In this document: one piece after another, positions 7,750 to 15,302 of the stretch
Layout of the letters: each line of letters starts with the position of its first letter
Position numbering within the stretch: the first letter of the stretch is position 1
Virus record (IMG/VR): IMGVR_UViG_3300028361_000013
Span: 104,583-168,582 of that record
Reading direction: 5' to 3' (one strand)
Source of the DNA: a virus
Length of the DNA stretch: 64,000 nucleotides
Program-made: the position numbers and the translations under genes
The notes under the pieces: model-generated
Databases searched by the model: none
What the model was told of the DNA's origin: nothing
The model's input: the letters and a program-made list of their open reading frames with translations, nothing else

Positions 7750-8085
7750 TTAGGGCTTACGTTTCTTTTTTGAATGCTGTATTGCCCTGCGCTTGTCCAG
7801 TTGCTCACCAGTCATATCCTGGTAGTCCTGTTTAATCTTTTTGTGTGCTGCCTGTGTCTTATCATAAATCTTCTTGGTATTCTCATGGGCTACCTTCGCA
7901 AAGGTGACCCTGGTAAAAGCCAGAGTAATTTCTAAAAATAGAAAAACTGCTGCAATCATTACCAGGCTTAACAGGACGGAGCCGCTCAGGATGTTTGCCA
8001 GAGCAGGTCCAAAAATAATCGCCACCAGAAGCTCCAGAGCGAAAATTTGTTGTCTATATTTTTGTATCCAGAATAAATTAGTCAT
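7750..8085 (-). CDS. Small membrane protein, two TM helices, basic tail
   Basis: 111 aa. Hydrophobic segments near residues 15-33 and 35-57 (LLVAIIFGPALANIL; LLSLVMIAAVFLFLEITLAF), then a basic helical tail ending KKKRKP. Last gene of an operon (109-, 61- and 111-codon genes) starting at 8597; it overlaps the previous gene by 8 nt. Function unknown; a holin-like or sensor role is only a guess. Confidence 0.8.
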   Translation of the reverse strand: MTNLFWIQKYRQQIFALELLVAIIFGPALANILSGSVLLSLVMIAAVFLFLEITLAFTRVTFAKVAHENTKKIYDKTQAAHKKIKQDYQDMTGEQLDKRRAIQHSKKKRKP

Positions 8086-8263
8086 TGCTATGAGTTATTA
8101 AGTTATCGAGCGTCAACCCTTTCTCTTTTGCTTTGTCTGCCATAGCTCCTGAAGCTGCTGCAGCAATTAAGACCATCTCATGGTCTGAAGGAAGTTTTAC
8201 ATCTGAAGAGACTTCTATTGTAATAGTAAGCACTCTTGTTTGTTTTGTTCTTGCGTCTGCCAT
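8078..8263 (-). CDS. Unknown small protein
   Basis: 61 aa, beta-strand-like N-terminus (RVLTITIEVSSDVKLP) followed by an Ala-rich helix. Middle gene of the 8597-7750 operon, 4 nt after its upstream neighbour. Confidence 0.75.
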   Translation of the reverse strand: MADARTKQTRVLTITIEVSSDVKLPSDHEMVLIAAAASGAMADKAKEKGLTLDNLITHSND

Positions 8264-8267
8264 AATA

Positions 8268-8597
8268 TTAAAAGTTTCTGTTTACTAACATTTTTCTAAC
8301 TACGTATCTCACTGTCATTTTGGTAGGAACGTTATTGAATCCAGACCCCATGCAATTGTAAGTATAAACAGTATGACTAACTTCACCTCTCTTGAATCCG
8401 CCTTCTTCAGACTTCTCAATTCTAACATCACCTTGCTTAACAAGTTCTTCAAAATCTCCAGAGGTATTACACTCAATCATATTTTTAACAACATGGTCAG
8501 CTGCCTTTTGACTTGGGAACACTTCCATGTCATAGAAGTTAAATTTGTTCTCTAATTTGCTAAGCTGTCCAATTTCAATAATGTAAACGAATTTCAT
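8268..8597 (-). CDS. Unknown protein
   Basis: 109 aa starting MKFVYIIEIGQLSKLENKF; no recognised domain. Read from the class A promoter at 8663-8692 through a 66-nt leader that contains a terminator-like hairpin (8619-8651), so expression may be attenuated. Confidence 0.8.
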   Translation of the reverse strand: MKFVYIIEIGQLSKLENKFNFYDMEVFPSQKAADHVVKNMIECNTSGDFEELVKQGDVRIEKSEEGGFKRGEVSHTVYTYNCMGSGFNNVPTKMTVRYVVRKMLVNRNF

Positions 8598-8618
8598 ATC
8601 TCTAAGTTTTAATGTGGT

Positions 8619-8651
8619 TAAAAAACCTGCATGAACAATCTCACGCAGGTT
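8619..8651 (-). terminator. Terminator or attenuator inside a leader
   Basis: Minus-strand hairpin AACCTGCGTGAGATT...CATGCAGGTT followed by TTTTTT. It lies between the class A promoter 8663-8692 and the gene at 8597, so it either ends transcripts of the upstream lipoprotein gene or attenuates the downstream operon. Confidence 0.65.
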
Positions 8652-8695
8652 ATGTTATATCTGTATAACGACAGGAATTTAAAAAGTTACAAAGT

Positions 8696-9199
8696 TTACT
8701 TACCAATAGCTAAAACAACATGAGCCTGTGAGGCGTTTTGTGTTTCTATGTTATCATGGTTAAATACTTCTCCAGTAATTGTACTACTTGCATCATCATT
8801 GACTGCCAGAATATAATCTTCCCAATGAAACTCTAAAGGAACAGTTAACAAATAATTATTTGCATTATCATATATGTCTATCGTATAAACGAGACTGGTA
8901 TCTACATTACATTGAAGTGTTGCAAAGTTTGGTGAAGTAACTCCATCAGAATAATTGGAGAATGTTGTAGACAAAGAGTCAACGGACTCATTTGGGCTTT
9001 TTATGACAACTTTGAAGTCATATCCTGCAAATCCATTGCCGTCATCAAAAGAATAAACCTGAAGGTTCATTGCTACTGGTTCATTGGTTGTGACAACTGT
9101 TGTGTCTGGTTCAGGTTTCGGTTCAATTGTTTCTTTCTTGCAACTTGAAATTGAAGTGAACAATCCTGCTAATGCTAATACTAATAAATACTTTTTCAT
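8696..9199 (-). CDS. Putative lipoprotein
   Basis: 167 aa with a lipoprotein signal peptide: MKKYLLVLALAGLFTSISSC, lipobox SISSC with Cys20, then a KKETIEPKPEPD linker and an Asp/Asn/Thr-rich beta domain. It should be lipid-anchored in the host envelope. A phage-encoded lipoprotein could act in superinfection exclusion, but no homologue is recognised. Own class A promoter at 9222-9251; stop codon touches the class A promoter of the next unit. Confidence 0.85.
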   Translation of the reverse strand: MKKYLLVLALAGLFTSISSCKKETIEPKPEPDTTVVTTNEPVAMNLQVYSFDDGNGFAGYDFKVVIKSPNESVDSLSTTFSNYSDGVTSPNFATLQCNVDTSLVYTIDIYDNANNYLLTVPLEFHWEDYILAVNDDASSTITGEVFNHDNIETQNASQAHVVLAIGK

Positions 9200-9252
9200 A
9201 ATAATTGTTTTTAATTTAAGTGTATAACGATGTCAATTTAAAAAGTTACAAT

Positions 9253-9465
9253 TTAGAATAAACTAAGCTGTGTACCTGGTTTTGGCTGTGTTTTGTTTAC
9301 TGGAGTTCCGAGTCTCGGCTTTCCTTCTCCTGGCGTTCCAACCAGAATTTCTACATTACCAATTGCAGCGTACATTCCGCAAAGTGCGTCAATTGCTCTA
9401 CGCCCTGGCTTATCTCTGTAGCCTGCGTGGTTTGCTTTGTGTTTTTTTGAATTTGGGTTTCCCAT
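9253..9465 (-). CDS. Small protein with C-terminal sliding-clamp motif QLSLF
   Basis: 70 aa. The last five residues, QLSLF, match the canonical beta-clamp-binding pentapeptide (QL(S/D)LF) exactly and sit at the extreme C-terminus after a flexible Pro/Gly/Thr segment. The N-terminal half is basic (GNPNSKKHKANHAGYRDKPGRR) followed by a short helix. It could tether to, or block, the host or phage DNA polymerase clamp. Class A promoter 9470-9499; the ATG lies exactly 5 nt after the -10 box (leaderless). Confidence 0.8.
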   Translation of the reverse strand: MGNPNSKKHKANHAGYRDKPGRRAIDALCGMYAAIGNVEILVGTPGEGKPRLGTPVNKTQPKPGTQLSLF

Positions 9466-9563
9466 GATTGTATAACGACAGGAATTTAAAAAGTTACAAT
9501 GAATAAATTCATTTTCCGCTTTGCTTGCAACTTCGTTGTTCGTAACGAAGCAACTTACTATAA

Positions 9564-9597
9564 AAGCGAAAAGCTCGGTGACAAAACCGAGCTTTTC
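9564..9597 (-). terminator. Intrinsic terminator
   Basis: Strong hairpin AAAAGCTCGG-TTTTGTCA-CCGAGCTTTT; ends the class B transcript starting near 9700. Confidence 0.75.
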
Positions 9598-9697
9598 TGA
9601 TAAGAGACAATTCCGTCAGGATATTCCACCTTCAGGATAGACAACTAAAACTTCCAAAAGGAAATCTCGTTAGAATGTAGGTATCTTTCAGCCTACA
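9564..9697 (-). ncRNA. Probable small RNA from a class B promoter
   Basis: About 130 nt between the class B promoter at 9702-9730 and a strong terminator. No ATG-initiated frame of useful length. Internal hairpins TGTAGG/CCTACA and TTTCC-TTTT-GGAAG make it a compact structured RNA. Confidence 0.6.
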
Positions 9698-9701
9698 TTA
9701 T

Positions 9702-9730
9702 CTTATACGTTTATAAATTTAGAATGTTCT
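9702..9730 (-). promoter_or_regulatory. Class B promoter
   Basis: Minus strand AGAACA (9730-9725), 17 nt ending ACG, TATAAG (9707-9702). It lies directly after the stop codon of the 189-aa membrane protein. Confidence 0.75.
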
Positions 9731-9735
9731 ATTTT

Positions 9736-10305
9736 TTATGAATTATTTTCAGAGTCACCTGAACCAGGATTCTTCTTCTCCTTCAGGATTGCACTAATCT
9801 CTGTTGCAGATTCATAGTCATCATCCTTAATAGCTTTTGCCAAGAGTTTCTCTAACTCCTTGACACTCATATCTTTAAGTTCTACATTTGTCTTGCCGCT
9901 CAAGCCAGCAGCCATTGCGTTAAAAATCATCTCACTCATTTTTCCCAGTTCAGGTTTATTGGATGATGTTTCTCCTGTGTTCAGGTTTGTAACAGTCATG
10001 TTTGAGCCTGGCGGCATCATTCCCTGAAATATACTGGATATGGATTGCGGCTGGCTTTGTTTTACAATTTCCTGATTTAGCTTTGTTGTCTGCTCCAGGA
10101 TTTCACCGAACAGCATAATTGCCTTTCCGATTGTTGCGGCAACGATTACTGACATAAGCAATGTTATTCCCAGGCCTGCTGCCATGATTCCTTCGAACAT
10201 AAACCCCTGTGGTTTTATTAGGTTGTCAATAATAAAATAGCTACCCCCAGCTGTAAGAGCTAAGCCTATCAGGATTGATAAGTATATGATAATTCCTCTG
10301 TGCAT
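9736..10305 (-). CDS. Membrane protein with C-terminal UVR-like helix pair
   Basis: 189 aa. Two TM helices (about residues 5-27 and 38-65), then a polar linker rich in Gln, Ser and Pro. The C-terminal region (about residues 142-178, KELEKLLAKAIKDDDYESA) resembles a UVR motif, the helical hairpin that mediates protein contacts in UvrB/UvrC and ClpC. Orientation suggests a cytoplasmic adaptor on a membrane anchor. The ATG begins immediately after the T-run of the upstream terminator, and a TATCTTTG (-7-like) sequence lies inside that hairpin, so its promoter is uncertain. Confidence 0.8.
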   Translation of the reverse strand: MHRGIIIYLSILIGLALTAGGSYFIIDNLIKPQGFMFEGIMAAGLGITLLMSVIVAATIGKAIMLFGEILEQTTKLNQEIVKQSQPQSISSIFQGMMPPGSNMTVTNLNTGETSSNKPELGKMSEMIFNAMAAGLSGKTNVELKDMSVKELEKLLAKAIKDDDYESATEISAILKEKKNPGSGDSENNS

Positions 10306-10342
10306 AAAAAAAGTCTTTGCACAAAGATACGCAAAGACTTTT
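10306..10342 (-). terminator. Intrinsic terminator
   Basis: Hairpin AAAAGTCTTTGCG...GCAAAGACTTTTTTT downstream of the 81-aa gene; the T-run abuts the ATG of the next gene. Confidence 0.75.
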
Positions 10343-10362
10343 ACAAATAAAAATTATTTATG

Positions 10363-10608
10363 TTATTCTGACAACTTTTCGATTATCTCCTGCAGCTCCT
10401 GGACATCCTCTTCTTCTTCAGGAAGGAATTCTATTTCGTTTATGATAACTTGTAATTCTTCAGCTGAAGATATTACTTTAAAAACTGCTGTTGCTTCTTC
10501 TACTTCTGGATAAATTTGTTCAATGGTTTCAATCAGTTGTTGATTTTCTGTCTGGTAACAAAGTTCTACTATTTCTTCAAACAATTGTTTTGCTTCTTTT
10601 AGGTTCAT
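10363..10608 (-). CDS. Acidic helical protein, unknown
   Basis: 81 aa, very rich in Glu (includes an EEEEED run), predicted all-helical. No class A promoter lies upstream. The only nearby one (10665-10694) points the other way, so this gene and that plus-strand promoter diverge. Confidence 0.75.
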   Translation of the reverse strand: MNLKEAKQLFEEIVELCYQTENQQLIETIEQIYPEVEEATAVFKVISSAEELQVIINEIEFLPEEEEDVQELQEIIEKLSE

Positions 10609-10664
10609 GGTTGTTGGTTTTAGATTTTCTGATAAATATGAATTAAAAACCAGAATTCCAACGG

Positions 10665-10694
10665 TTGTAACTTTTTAAACCATTATCGTTATAA
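10665..10694 (+). promoter_or_regulatory. Plus-strand class A promoter without a gene
   Basis: TTGTAACTTTTTAAAC...TCGTTATAAC on the plus strand, one of only three class A copies in this orientation. The only frame behind it is 4 codons (ATG at 10696). Confidence 0.75.
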
Positions 10695-10845
10695 CTATGT
10701 CCCTTGAGTGAAACAGGCAAGGTAAGAATAAGTGCCCTGTGCCTTAAAGTCAAGAGCACAGCCTTGACAGGCAATCCACCCCTGCCCTAAACTTTCCTTA
10801 GACAAAATTGGTCACAAAAAAAGGAGAACATTTCTGCTCTCCTTA
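10695..10845 (+). ncRNA. Candidate structured RNA antisense to the main gene direction
   Basis: Transcript expected from the plus-strand class A promoter, ending at the bidirectional hairpin 10815-10845. It can form nested helices: CAAGG (about 10714) with CCTTG, and CTGTGC with GCACAG, plus a GC-rich tail with ACAGGC repeats. No ORF. The GC content is clearly above the surroundings. Confidence 0.6.
10815..10845. terminator. Bidirectional terminator
   Basis: AAGGAGA-ACATTTCTGC-TCTCCTT; on the minus strand it is followed by T7 (end of the DUF932 gene), on the plus strand by AAGTTTGTTGTTT (end of the small RNA). Confidence 0.7.
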
Positions 10846-10863
10846 AGTTTGTTGTTTAGCATC

Positions 10864-11739
10864 TTATGCATCAAGTAATTCAAGACCTAAGCCATAAACA
10901 ATTTGGTTTGCTTTGTTCTTTGCTCCGAACATTGTACTCAACTCATTTGAACCTCTTGAGTTCATAATATGTGTAGAATAATGTGTGACCCCATTGAATA
11001 ATCCCCAAGCGTTGTTACCAAGCTCTGCCATTTCTGTTCTAATACTTGCAGTAATGTCATCAATCTTGTTCAACTTTTGAGAAGACAACTCTGTGTTTCT
11101 CTCCTTAACAGTCATTGCTCTCTCTTCAACAGTCAAATCAACAAGACGTGCAAGACATTCTTGAACAATCTTTTCATCAATTTTTGTGTTATGAAATCTC
11201 TCAAAGTTTTCGTATAAATTTCTTTCGTAATCTCTATACGTTTGAATGTTTTTAATAATGTCTTCAACTCTTACCATGTTATTTACAGTAAGTCTGCTTT
11301 TGAAGTCCTTCACAATTGAAGAGAATTCATTTGTGCATCTAAGGTAAGTATTTGTGTGACCAATAAAGAAGCTACGCCCTCCGTCAAATCCAACACCAAT
11401 TGTTAACTTACCTTCAATCTTTGAGCCTGCAATCTCAAGAGGCTCGCTCATTTCCATCTGACAAGTAATCACGGGCTTGTTAGCTCCCATTTGCCCTTCA
11501 ACACTATTGTCATTCCAATCCTTAAAAATAAGTCCAGAACCTCCAATTGCACCTGCAACTTCGTTTGCTGTATCAGAGAATTGTTGAGTTGTCATTGGCG
11601 TATAAGACTCTTTCATAACAGCAATGCTTGACCCATTGTCATCACGAGTAATTTCTTTGTACCCTTTTATAGGGTTTCCATTAATGTCAAGAATTCCTGT
11701 TTGCTTAATGTCCCAGTTAAATGCATTTTCATTTTTCAT
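10864..11739 (-). CDS. DUF932 family protein (phage/plasmid-like)
   Basis: 291 aa from the ATG at 11739 (MKNENAFNWDIKQTGI). It matches the DUF932 pattern: a YTPMTTQQFSDTANEVAGAI segment, GFDGGRSFFIGHTNTYLRCTN, and a long helical C-terminal half with NAWGLFNGVTHYSTH. Family members are common on phages and plasmids; their biochemical role is unsettled. Two stacked promoters precede it: class B at 11885-11913 and class A at 11798-11826, so it may be expressed in both phases. A GCAGG...CCTGC hairpin lies in the class A leader. Confidence 0.85.
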   Translation of the reverse strand: MKNENAFNWDIKQTGILDINGNPIKGYKEITRDDNGSSIAVMKESYTPMTTQQFSDTANEVAGAIGGSGLIFKDWNDNSVEGQMGANKPVITCQMEMSEPLEIAGSKIEGKLTIGVGFDGGRSFFIGHTNTYLRCTNEFSSIVKDFKSRLTVNNMVRVEDIIKNIQTYRDYERNLYENFERFHNTKIDEKIVQECLARLVDLTVEERAMTVKERNTELSSQKLNKIDDITASIRTEMAELGNNAWGLFNGVTHYSTHIMNSRGSNELSTMFGAKNKANQIVYGLGLELLDA

Positions 11740-11818
11740 AATAATTGTTTTTTGCGACTGCAAAGCAGGTCTTGCCCTGCGGTCATTGGTTATGACTGTA
11801 TAACGACATAGATTTAAA

Positions 11819-11848
11819 AAGTTACAAAATGTTACAAAATGTTACAAA
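11819..11848 (-). repeat. Triplicated TTGTAAC(ATT) box
   Basis: The -35 part of the class A promoter is present three times in tandem (TTGTAACATT, TTGTAACATT, TTGTAACTTT), giving repeated binding boxes upstream of the single -10 element. Confidence 0.7.
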
Positions 11849-11884
11849 GTGTAAAAAATATAAATCTATTTGTTCTTTCATTAT

Positions 11885-11913
11885 CTTATACGTAAGAGAT
11901 TTTAAAATGTTCT
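11885..11913 (-). promoter_or_regulatory. Class B promoter
   Basis: Minus strand AGAACA (11913-11908), 17 nt ending ACG, TATAAG (11890-11885). Lies upstream of the class A promoter of the DUF932 gene. An ATG 3 nt after the -10 box opens a 19-codon frame whose function is unclear. Confidence 0.75.
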
Positions 11914-11997
11914 ACCTAAAACAATCTTTTTTAGGCGATATGTTAATAACGGGCTTTATTTTTCTAAAATTATAAATTTATATTTCACGAGAGTATT

Positions 11998-12081
11998 GGG
12001 CAGGTTGGAGCTTGTTCACAAAATCCAACGCACGTTGGAGTCTACTCTTCCGACTTTCTCCGCCAGGCCCTTTTCTTATTT
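11998..12081 (-). repeat. Intergenic element driven by an orphan class A promoter
   Basis: Copy of the GGCAGGTTGGAG(TCTACTCTTCCG) element, here with an internal partial duplication of GTTGGAG. The class A promoter 12082-12111 reads into it; there is no ORF. Confidence 0.55.
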
Positions 12082-12136
12082 GTATAACGATGGATATTTA
12101 AAAAGTTACAACGCTGCGCTCGTTCGGGGCAACGCA

Positions 12137-12170
12137 CAAAAAACCCCGTGGTGTATCATAACCACGGGGC
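12137..12170 (-). terminator. Intrinsic terminator
   Basis: Hairpin CCCCGTGGTTATG...CACCACGGGG followed by T6 on the minus strand; ends transcripts of the sigma-factor unit about 140 nt after its stop. Nothing else is visible between 12171 and 12308. Confidence 0.75.
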
Positions 12171-12308
12171 ACTTAAACTATTGGCGCTAACGCTTTGCTT
12201 CATTCACCGAACTAATAGCTTTTTATCATAACACTACTTCCAGACAATAGTCACTACACTATCACATCCCAGTAGTATGGGGTCGGTCATAAGACCGTTG
12301 GTTTTATG

Positions 12309-12950
12309 TTATGAGACATTATTTTCAAGGTTAGCTAATTTCTTTTTAAGAATCTCTTTACCTCTTGCAACAGCTGTTCTAAGTGTTGAATTCAATTCAA
12401 GACCAAGAGCCTTTGCCGTTTCTTCAAAACTCATTTCATCAATGTATCTGCAAATCATTAATTCACGAACTTTTTTGGACTTAATAGAATTAACTGCATC
12501 AGAAACTTGTTTTGTTACCTCATCATGAACAAGAATTTGCAATGGGTTTGGAGTATCTGAATCTAATTGAAATTCCATTCCATCATTGTCGTCTGACGTC
12601 TTACTTTGAAGCGAATCCAAAGAAAGAACTTCGAACTTTGCTTTTCTCAACAAGTCAATCAAAGAGTTGTTTGCAATCTTGTACAACCAAGTAGAAAATG
12701 CACCCACTTTTGGGTCATAAGTGTTAATGTTCTCATGCGCCTTTACAAAAGTTATCATAAGCAAATCCTCAGCAACATCTGTATCTCTCAATCTCTTGAG
12801 GAAGTGAATGCGGACTTGTTGGTTGTGTCTACCATACAGCTTACTAAAAGCATCATCTTTTGCTCTTGCTGTGGCATTAATATCTTGAAGCACTGCTACG
12901 TTTGCTTTATCTTTAGTAGCTTGTTCTGAATCTTTCTTTACGTTTGTCAT
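12309..12950 (-). CDS. ECF-like RNA polymerase sigma factor
   Basis: 213 aa. Region 2 spans about residues 34-100: AFSKLYGRHNQQVRIHFLKR, then DTDVAEDLLMITFVKAHENI (the DAEDL..TF.KA.. signature), then FSTWLYKIANNSLIDLLRK. After an acidic linker, region 4 (about residues 160-210) shows ELMICRYIDEMSFEETAKAL and a recognition helix STLRTAVARGKEILKKKL. This two-domain layout is that of ECF/sigma70 region 2-4 factors. It should redirect host RNA polymerase. I infer that it recognises the class B promoters, whose GAAC -35 motif resembles ECF targets. Its own gene has a class A promoter (12979-13008), so it would be made early. Confidence 0.92.
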   Translation of the reverse strand: MTNVKKDSEQATKDKANVAVLQDINATARAKDDAFSKLYGRHNQQVRIHFLKRLRDTDVAEDLLMITFVKAHENINTYDPKVGAFSTWLYKIANNSLIDLLRKAKFEVLSLDSLQSKTSDDNDGMEFQLDSDTPNPLQILVHDEVTKQVSDAVNSIKSKKVRELMICRYIDEMSFEETAKALGLELNSTLRTAVARGKEILKKKLANLENNVS

Positions 12951-12994
12951 ATCTCTCTCTATTTATTGGTTCGTGTATGTATAACGATGGTTAT

Positions 12995-13903
12995 TTAAAA
13001 AGTTACAAAATACTTTTTAGTTAATTCACTCATCAGTTTTGTAACTGATAAACAAATCTCAAGGTCATCATCAATAGAATTATAAATCACCTTAATCTTC
13101 TTGTTGAATTCTTTCTTAAATACAGAATACGAATCGTGGTTCCTGTAGGCGTTTGAATACTGGAAGATGATGTTCATTAACATCTCTGGCAAAGTGACAC
13201 CCATTTTAATTACATCCCATTCTTCTTGAGTGTAGAACTTCATCACCTCAACTCCTGAAGAGAACTCATAATAAATCGAGTCCAGTTGACCCATTCTATT
13301 TTTCTTCGTATCCATTGTTCTAACTCCTGTTTTAGAGTTGTACTCTAAGTGTACCTGAACATCCGCATCGAACAACATTCCTGACGGTCCTGAAAACGTG
13401 TTGTCTTTATTCAACTGACAAATAAGAATTACAATTCCTTGCGTCTCATCTTTCCATCTGTATAAAGAGTCCAGTACGTGGTGGTAAGCCTCATCTTTTC
13501 CCATGCCTTTTTTCCTAAGTTGTTTCACAGCGTGTTGAAGTGAATCAACCATAACAAATCTTGGCTTATCTCTATAAATGAAATCCATGAACTCATCAAA
13601 GTCTTGGTAATCTTTCCCGTCAGTAATAAAACAGTTGGAATGTGTTTTAATTCTAAGAGTTTGTCTCTTAACTGAAGACGCTAAACTTTCTAAGGCGTGA
13701 AATAATGTTGGTTTTTTAATTTCTCTTTGAATCAGTTTGCAAAGAGTTGTCTTACCTGCACCTGAAGTTCCTGTCATAAGAATCAGGTTTCCAAGTTCGA
13801 ACCCTCCATTGTTAGAAAGGAACAGGTCAAGAGTTTTAATCCCTGTCTTAATAGACGGAGTATTAATAATCTCAACTTCATCATATGTTCTTTTCGTTTT
13901 CAT
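12995..13903 (-). CDS. RadA/RecA-like ATPase
   Basis: 302 aa. Walker A GTSGAGKTT (about residues 44-52), Walker B FVMVDSLQ (about 115), and a later ICQLNKDNTFSGPSGMLFDADV segment that parallels the RadA/Sms 'H.TKDG..AGP..L.H..D' loop. The family remodels recombination intermediates or acts as a DnaB-like helicase. No N-terminal zinc finger or C-terminal Lon-like domain is present, so it is a core-only enzyme. The last codons (VTF-stop) are supplied by the class A promoter sequence itself (12979-13008). It is 7 nt from the upstream 69-aa gene. Confidence 0.85.
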   Translation of the reverse strand: MKTKRTYDEVEIINTPSIKTGIKTLDLFLSNNGGFELGNLILMTGTSGAGKTTLCKLIQREIKKPTLFHALESLASSVKRQTLRIKTHSNCFITDGKDYQDFDEFMDFIYRDKPRFVMVDSLQHAVKQLRKKGMGKDEAYHHVLDSLYRWKDETQGIVILICQLNKDNTFSGPSGMLFDADVQVHLEYNSKTGVRTMDTKKNRMGQLDSIYYEFSSGVEVMKFYTQEEWDVIKMGVTLPEMLMNIIFQYSNAYRNHDSYSVFKKEFNKKIKVIYNSIDDDLEICLSVTKLMSELTKKYFVTF

Positions 13904-13910
13904 CTTTATC

Positions 13911-14120
13911 TTAGTTTAATTTTGCTGTATCATTGTATACTGGAGAAACATCTGTAAATGCTACATATGTTACTGCCTCAGCAGCGAGCATTCTTGTGAC
14001 CAACTTGTCACACACTATGAATGTATCGAAAAATGCTTCATCAGTCATCATCCCTCTAAGCATATCATACTCTCCTTTGTTTATAATCTTTTTCTTTATG
14101 CTAAAATCTCTCTTCTTCAT
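13911..14120 (-). CDS. Unknown small protein upstream of RadA-like gene
   Basis: 69 aa starting MKKRDFSIKKKIINKGEYDM; basic N-terminus, mixed C-terminus. Class A promoter 14132-14161 drives it and, 7 nt later, the RadA-like gene, so a role alongside that ATPase is likely. Confidence 0.75.
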   Translation of the reverse strand: MKKRDFSIKKKIINKGEYDMLRGMMTDEAFFDTFIVCDKLVTRMLAAEAVTYVAFTDVSPVYNDTAKLN

Positions 14121-14171
14121 GACTATTATGTTTATAACGATTAATATTTAAAAAGTTACAGTCTGTATTAT

Positions 14172-14318
14172 TCAGGCCTTTGGAGTGGGGTTCACTTTCG
14201 GTGCGGGCACTGTCCATGGGTCTCCTCTCCTTGGTTTCTCCTTGGGCTTTTCCGTTGGAGATGGTTTCGTAACTGGCTTTGGTTCTACCAAAGGTTCAAT
14301 CATCTGTATATTCCTCAT
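14172..14318 (-). CDS. Proline/lysine-rich small protein
   Basis: 48 aa starting MRNIQMIEPLVEPKP, then alternating Pro/Lys/Thr (KPSPTEKPKEKPRRGDPW). Low-complexity, disordered. The class B promoter 14324-14352 places its -10 box 5 nt before the ATG (leaderless). It is the clearest protein-coding target of class B in the minus-strand block. Confidence 0.75.
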   Translation of the reverse strand: MRNIQMIEPLVEPKPVTKPSPTEKPKEKPRRGDPWTVPAPKVNPTPKA

Positions 14319-14323
14319 CTTAT

Positions 14324-14352
14324 ATTATACGATTTTAAATTTTAAAAGTTCT
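14324..14352 (-). promoter_or_regulatory. Class B promoter overlapping a gene end
   Basis: Minus strand AGAACT (14352-14347), 17 nt ending TCG, TATAAT (14329-14324). The element encodes the C-terminus (IELLKFKIV) and stop of the 325-aa gene. Confidence 0.8.
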
Positions 14353-15302
14353 ATTTTTCCTGATTCTTTTGAATCTTGTTGTATAGATATGAACACAGTT
14401 TTTAATTCTTCATAATTTAGTTGAGATAATTTTGATATTACATCAGGTAATTTATTTGATTCTATTTCTATTGTTTCTAAAAAATCAGAATATATAACTG
14501 GAGACAATGTATTATGCCAAATTTCTTGATTATAATCATCTGAAAGAGCATAATATAATTTTAACTCTTCTTCACTAAAATCGGTTGGTATACCTTTACA
14601 AATAAGATAATCAATCACCACTTTATTTGTCTCCAATAAAAGTACTGGAAAATTTATTCCTTCACAACTTAATCCATCTTCAAAATCAATTTCACAAACT
14701 CCTTGTTTTTCTACTCCAGACAAATCTTGACTTGGTTCCTGAAGCCAAAGTAAATAACTAACAACTGCAGAATAAATATCATATAGTTCAATTAATTTAT
14801 TATTTAATTCATCAAGTTTTTCTTTTACAATATAATATGCGCTTGACCAAATCATAACAGATGAACCATGAACAATAGAATTTAGTATTATTCTTTTATT
14901 TGCTTCTTCTTTTATTAATCTTAGTCTTTCTGGGGAGACTTCTATTTTTTCATTTTCAGAGTCAAAATCATATTCAATATCATCTTGATTAACAATCTTT
15001 GGTTTAATATTTATATCTTCTGGTACATCATACATTTCTCTAATTGTATCTTCCGCTATTTGTTCAAGCTCTGATTTAATGCTACTCTCAATAATATCTA
15101 TTTTAAATTGATACGTTTTATATAAATTAAATAAATATACTGGGGAGAGATTGTGGTCTCCAACTCTTCTTTTAATTAACTCAAGAGATTTATTAAAACC
15201 AATATCCATTAATCTTTTTGGATTATGACTAAAAACTGGATGCGAACTTAAATTGAAATTCCCGTCTTCTATTTGTTTAATTATGTTTTGGCCTGGCTTC
15301 AT
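14325..15302 (-). CDS. Unknown 325-aa protein
   Basis: 325 aa, acidic and helical, starting MKPGQNIIKQIEDGNFNLSS. Segment SVMIWSSAYYIVKEKLDELNNKLIELYDIYSA looks like a long helix pair. Not recognised; its size and lack of membrane segments would suit a virion or morphogenesis protein, which is inference only. It overlaps the homing-endonuclease-like gene by 4 nt (ATGA), and its last codons lie in a class B promoter. Confidence 0.8.
   Translation of the reverse strand: MKPGQNIIKQIEDGNFNLSSHPVFSHNPKRLMDIGFNKSLELIKRRVGDHNLSPVYLFNLYKTYQFKIDIIESSIKSELEQIAEDTIREMYDVPEDINIKPKIVNQDDIEYDFDSENEKIEVSPERLRLIKEEANKRIILNSIVHGSSVMIWSSAYYIVKEKLDELNNKLIELYDIYSAVVSYLLWLQEPSQDLSGVEKQGVCEIDFEDGLSCEGINFPVLLLETNKVVIDYLICKGIPTDFSEEELKLYYALSDDYNQEIWHNTLSPVIYSDFLETIEIESNKLPDVISKLSQLNYEELKTVFISIQQDSKESGKIELLKFKIV

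Noticed and set aside
11866-11882. 19-codon frame starting 3 nt after the class B -10 box at 11885
   Set aside because: It runs into the tripled TTGTAAC boxes and encodes only promoter sequence; noted as unlikely to be a gene.
14185-14415. 76-codon plus-strand frame
   Set aside because: It is antisense to the proline-rich class B gene and the 325-aa gene end; the minus-strand frame has a promoter and start, this one has neither.
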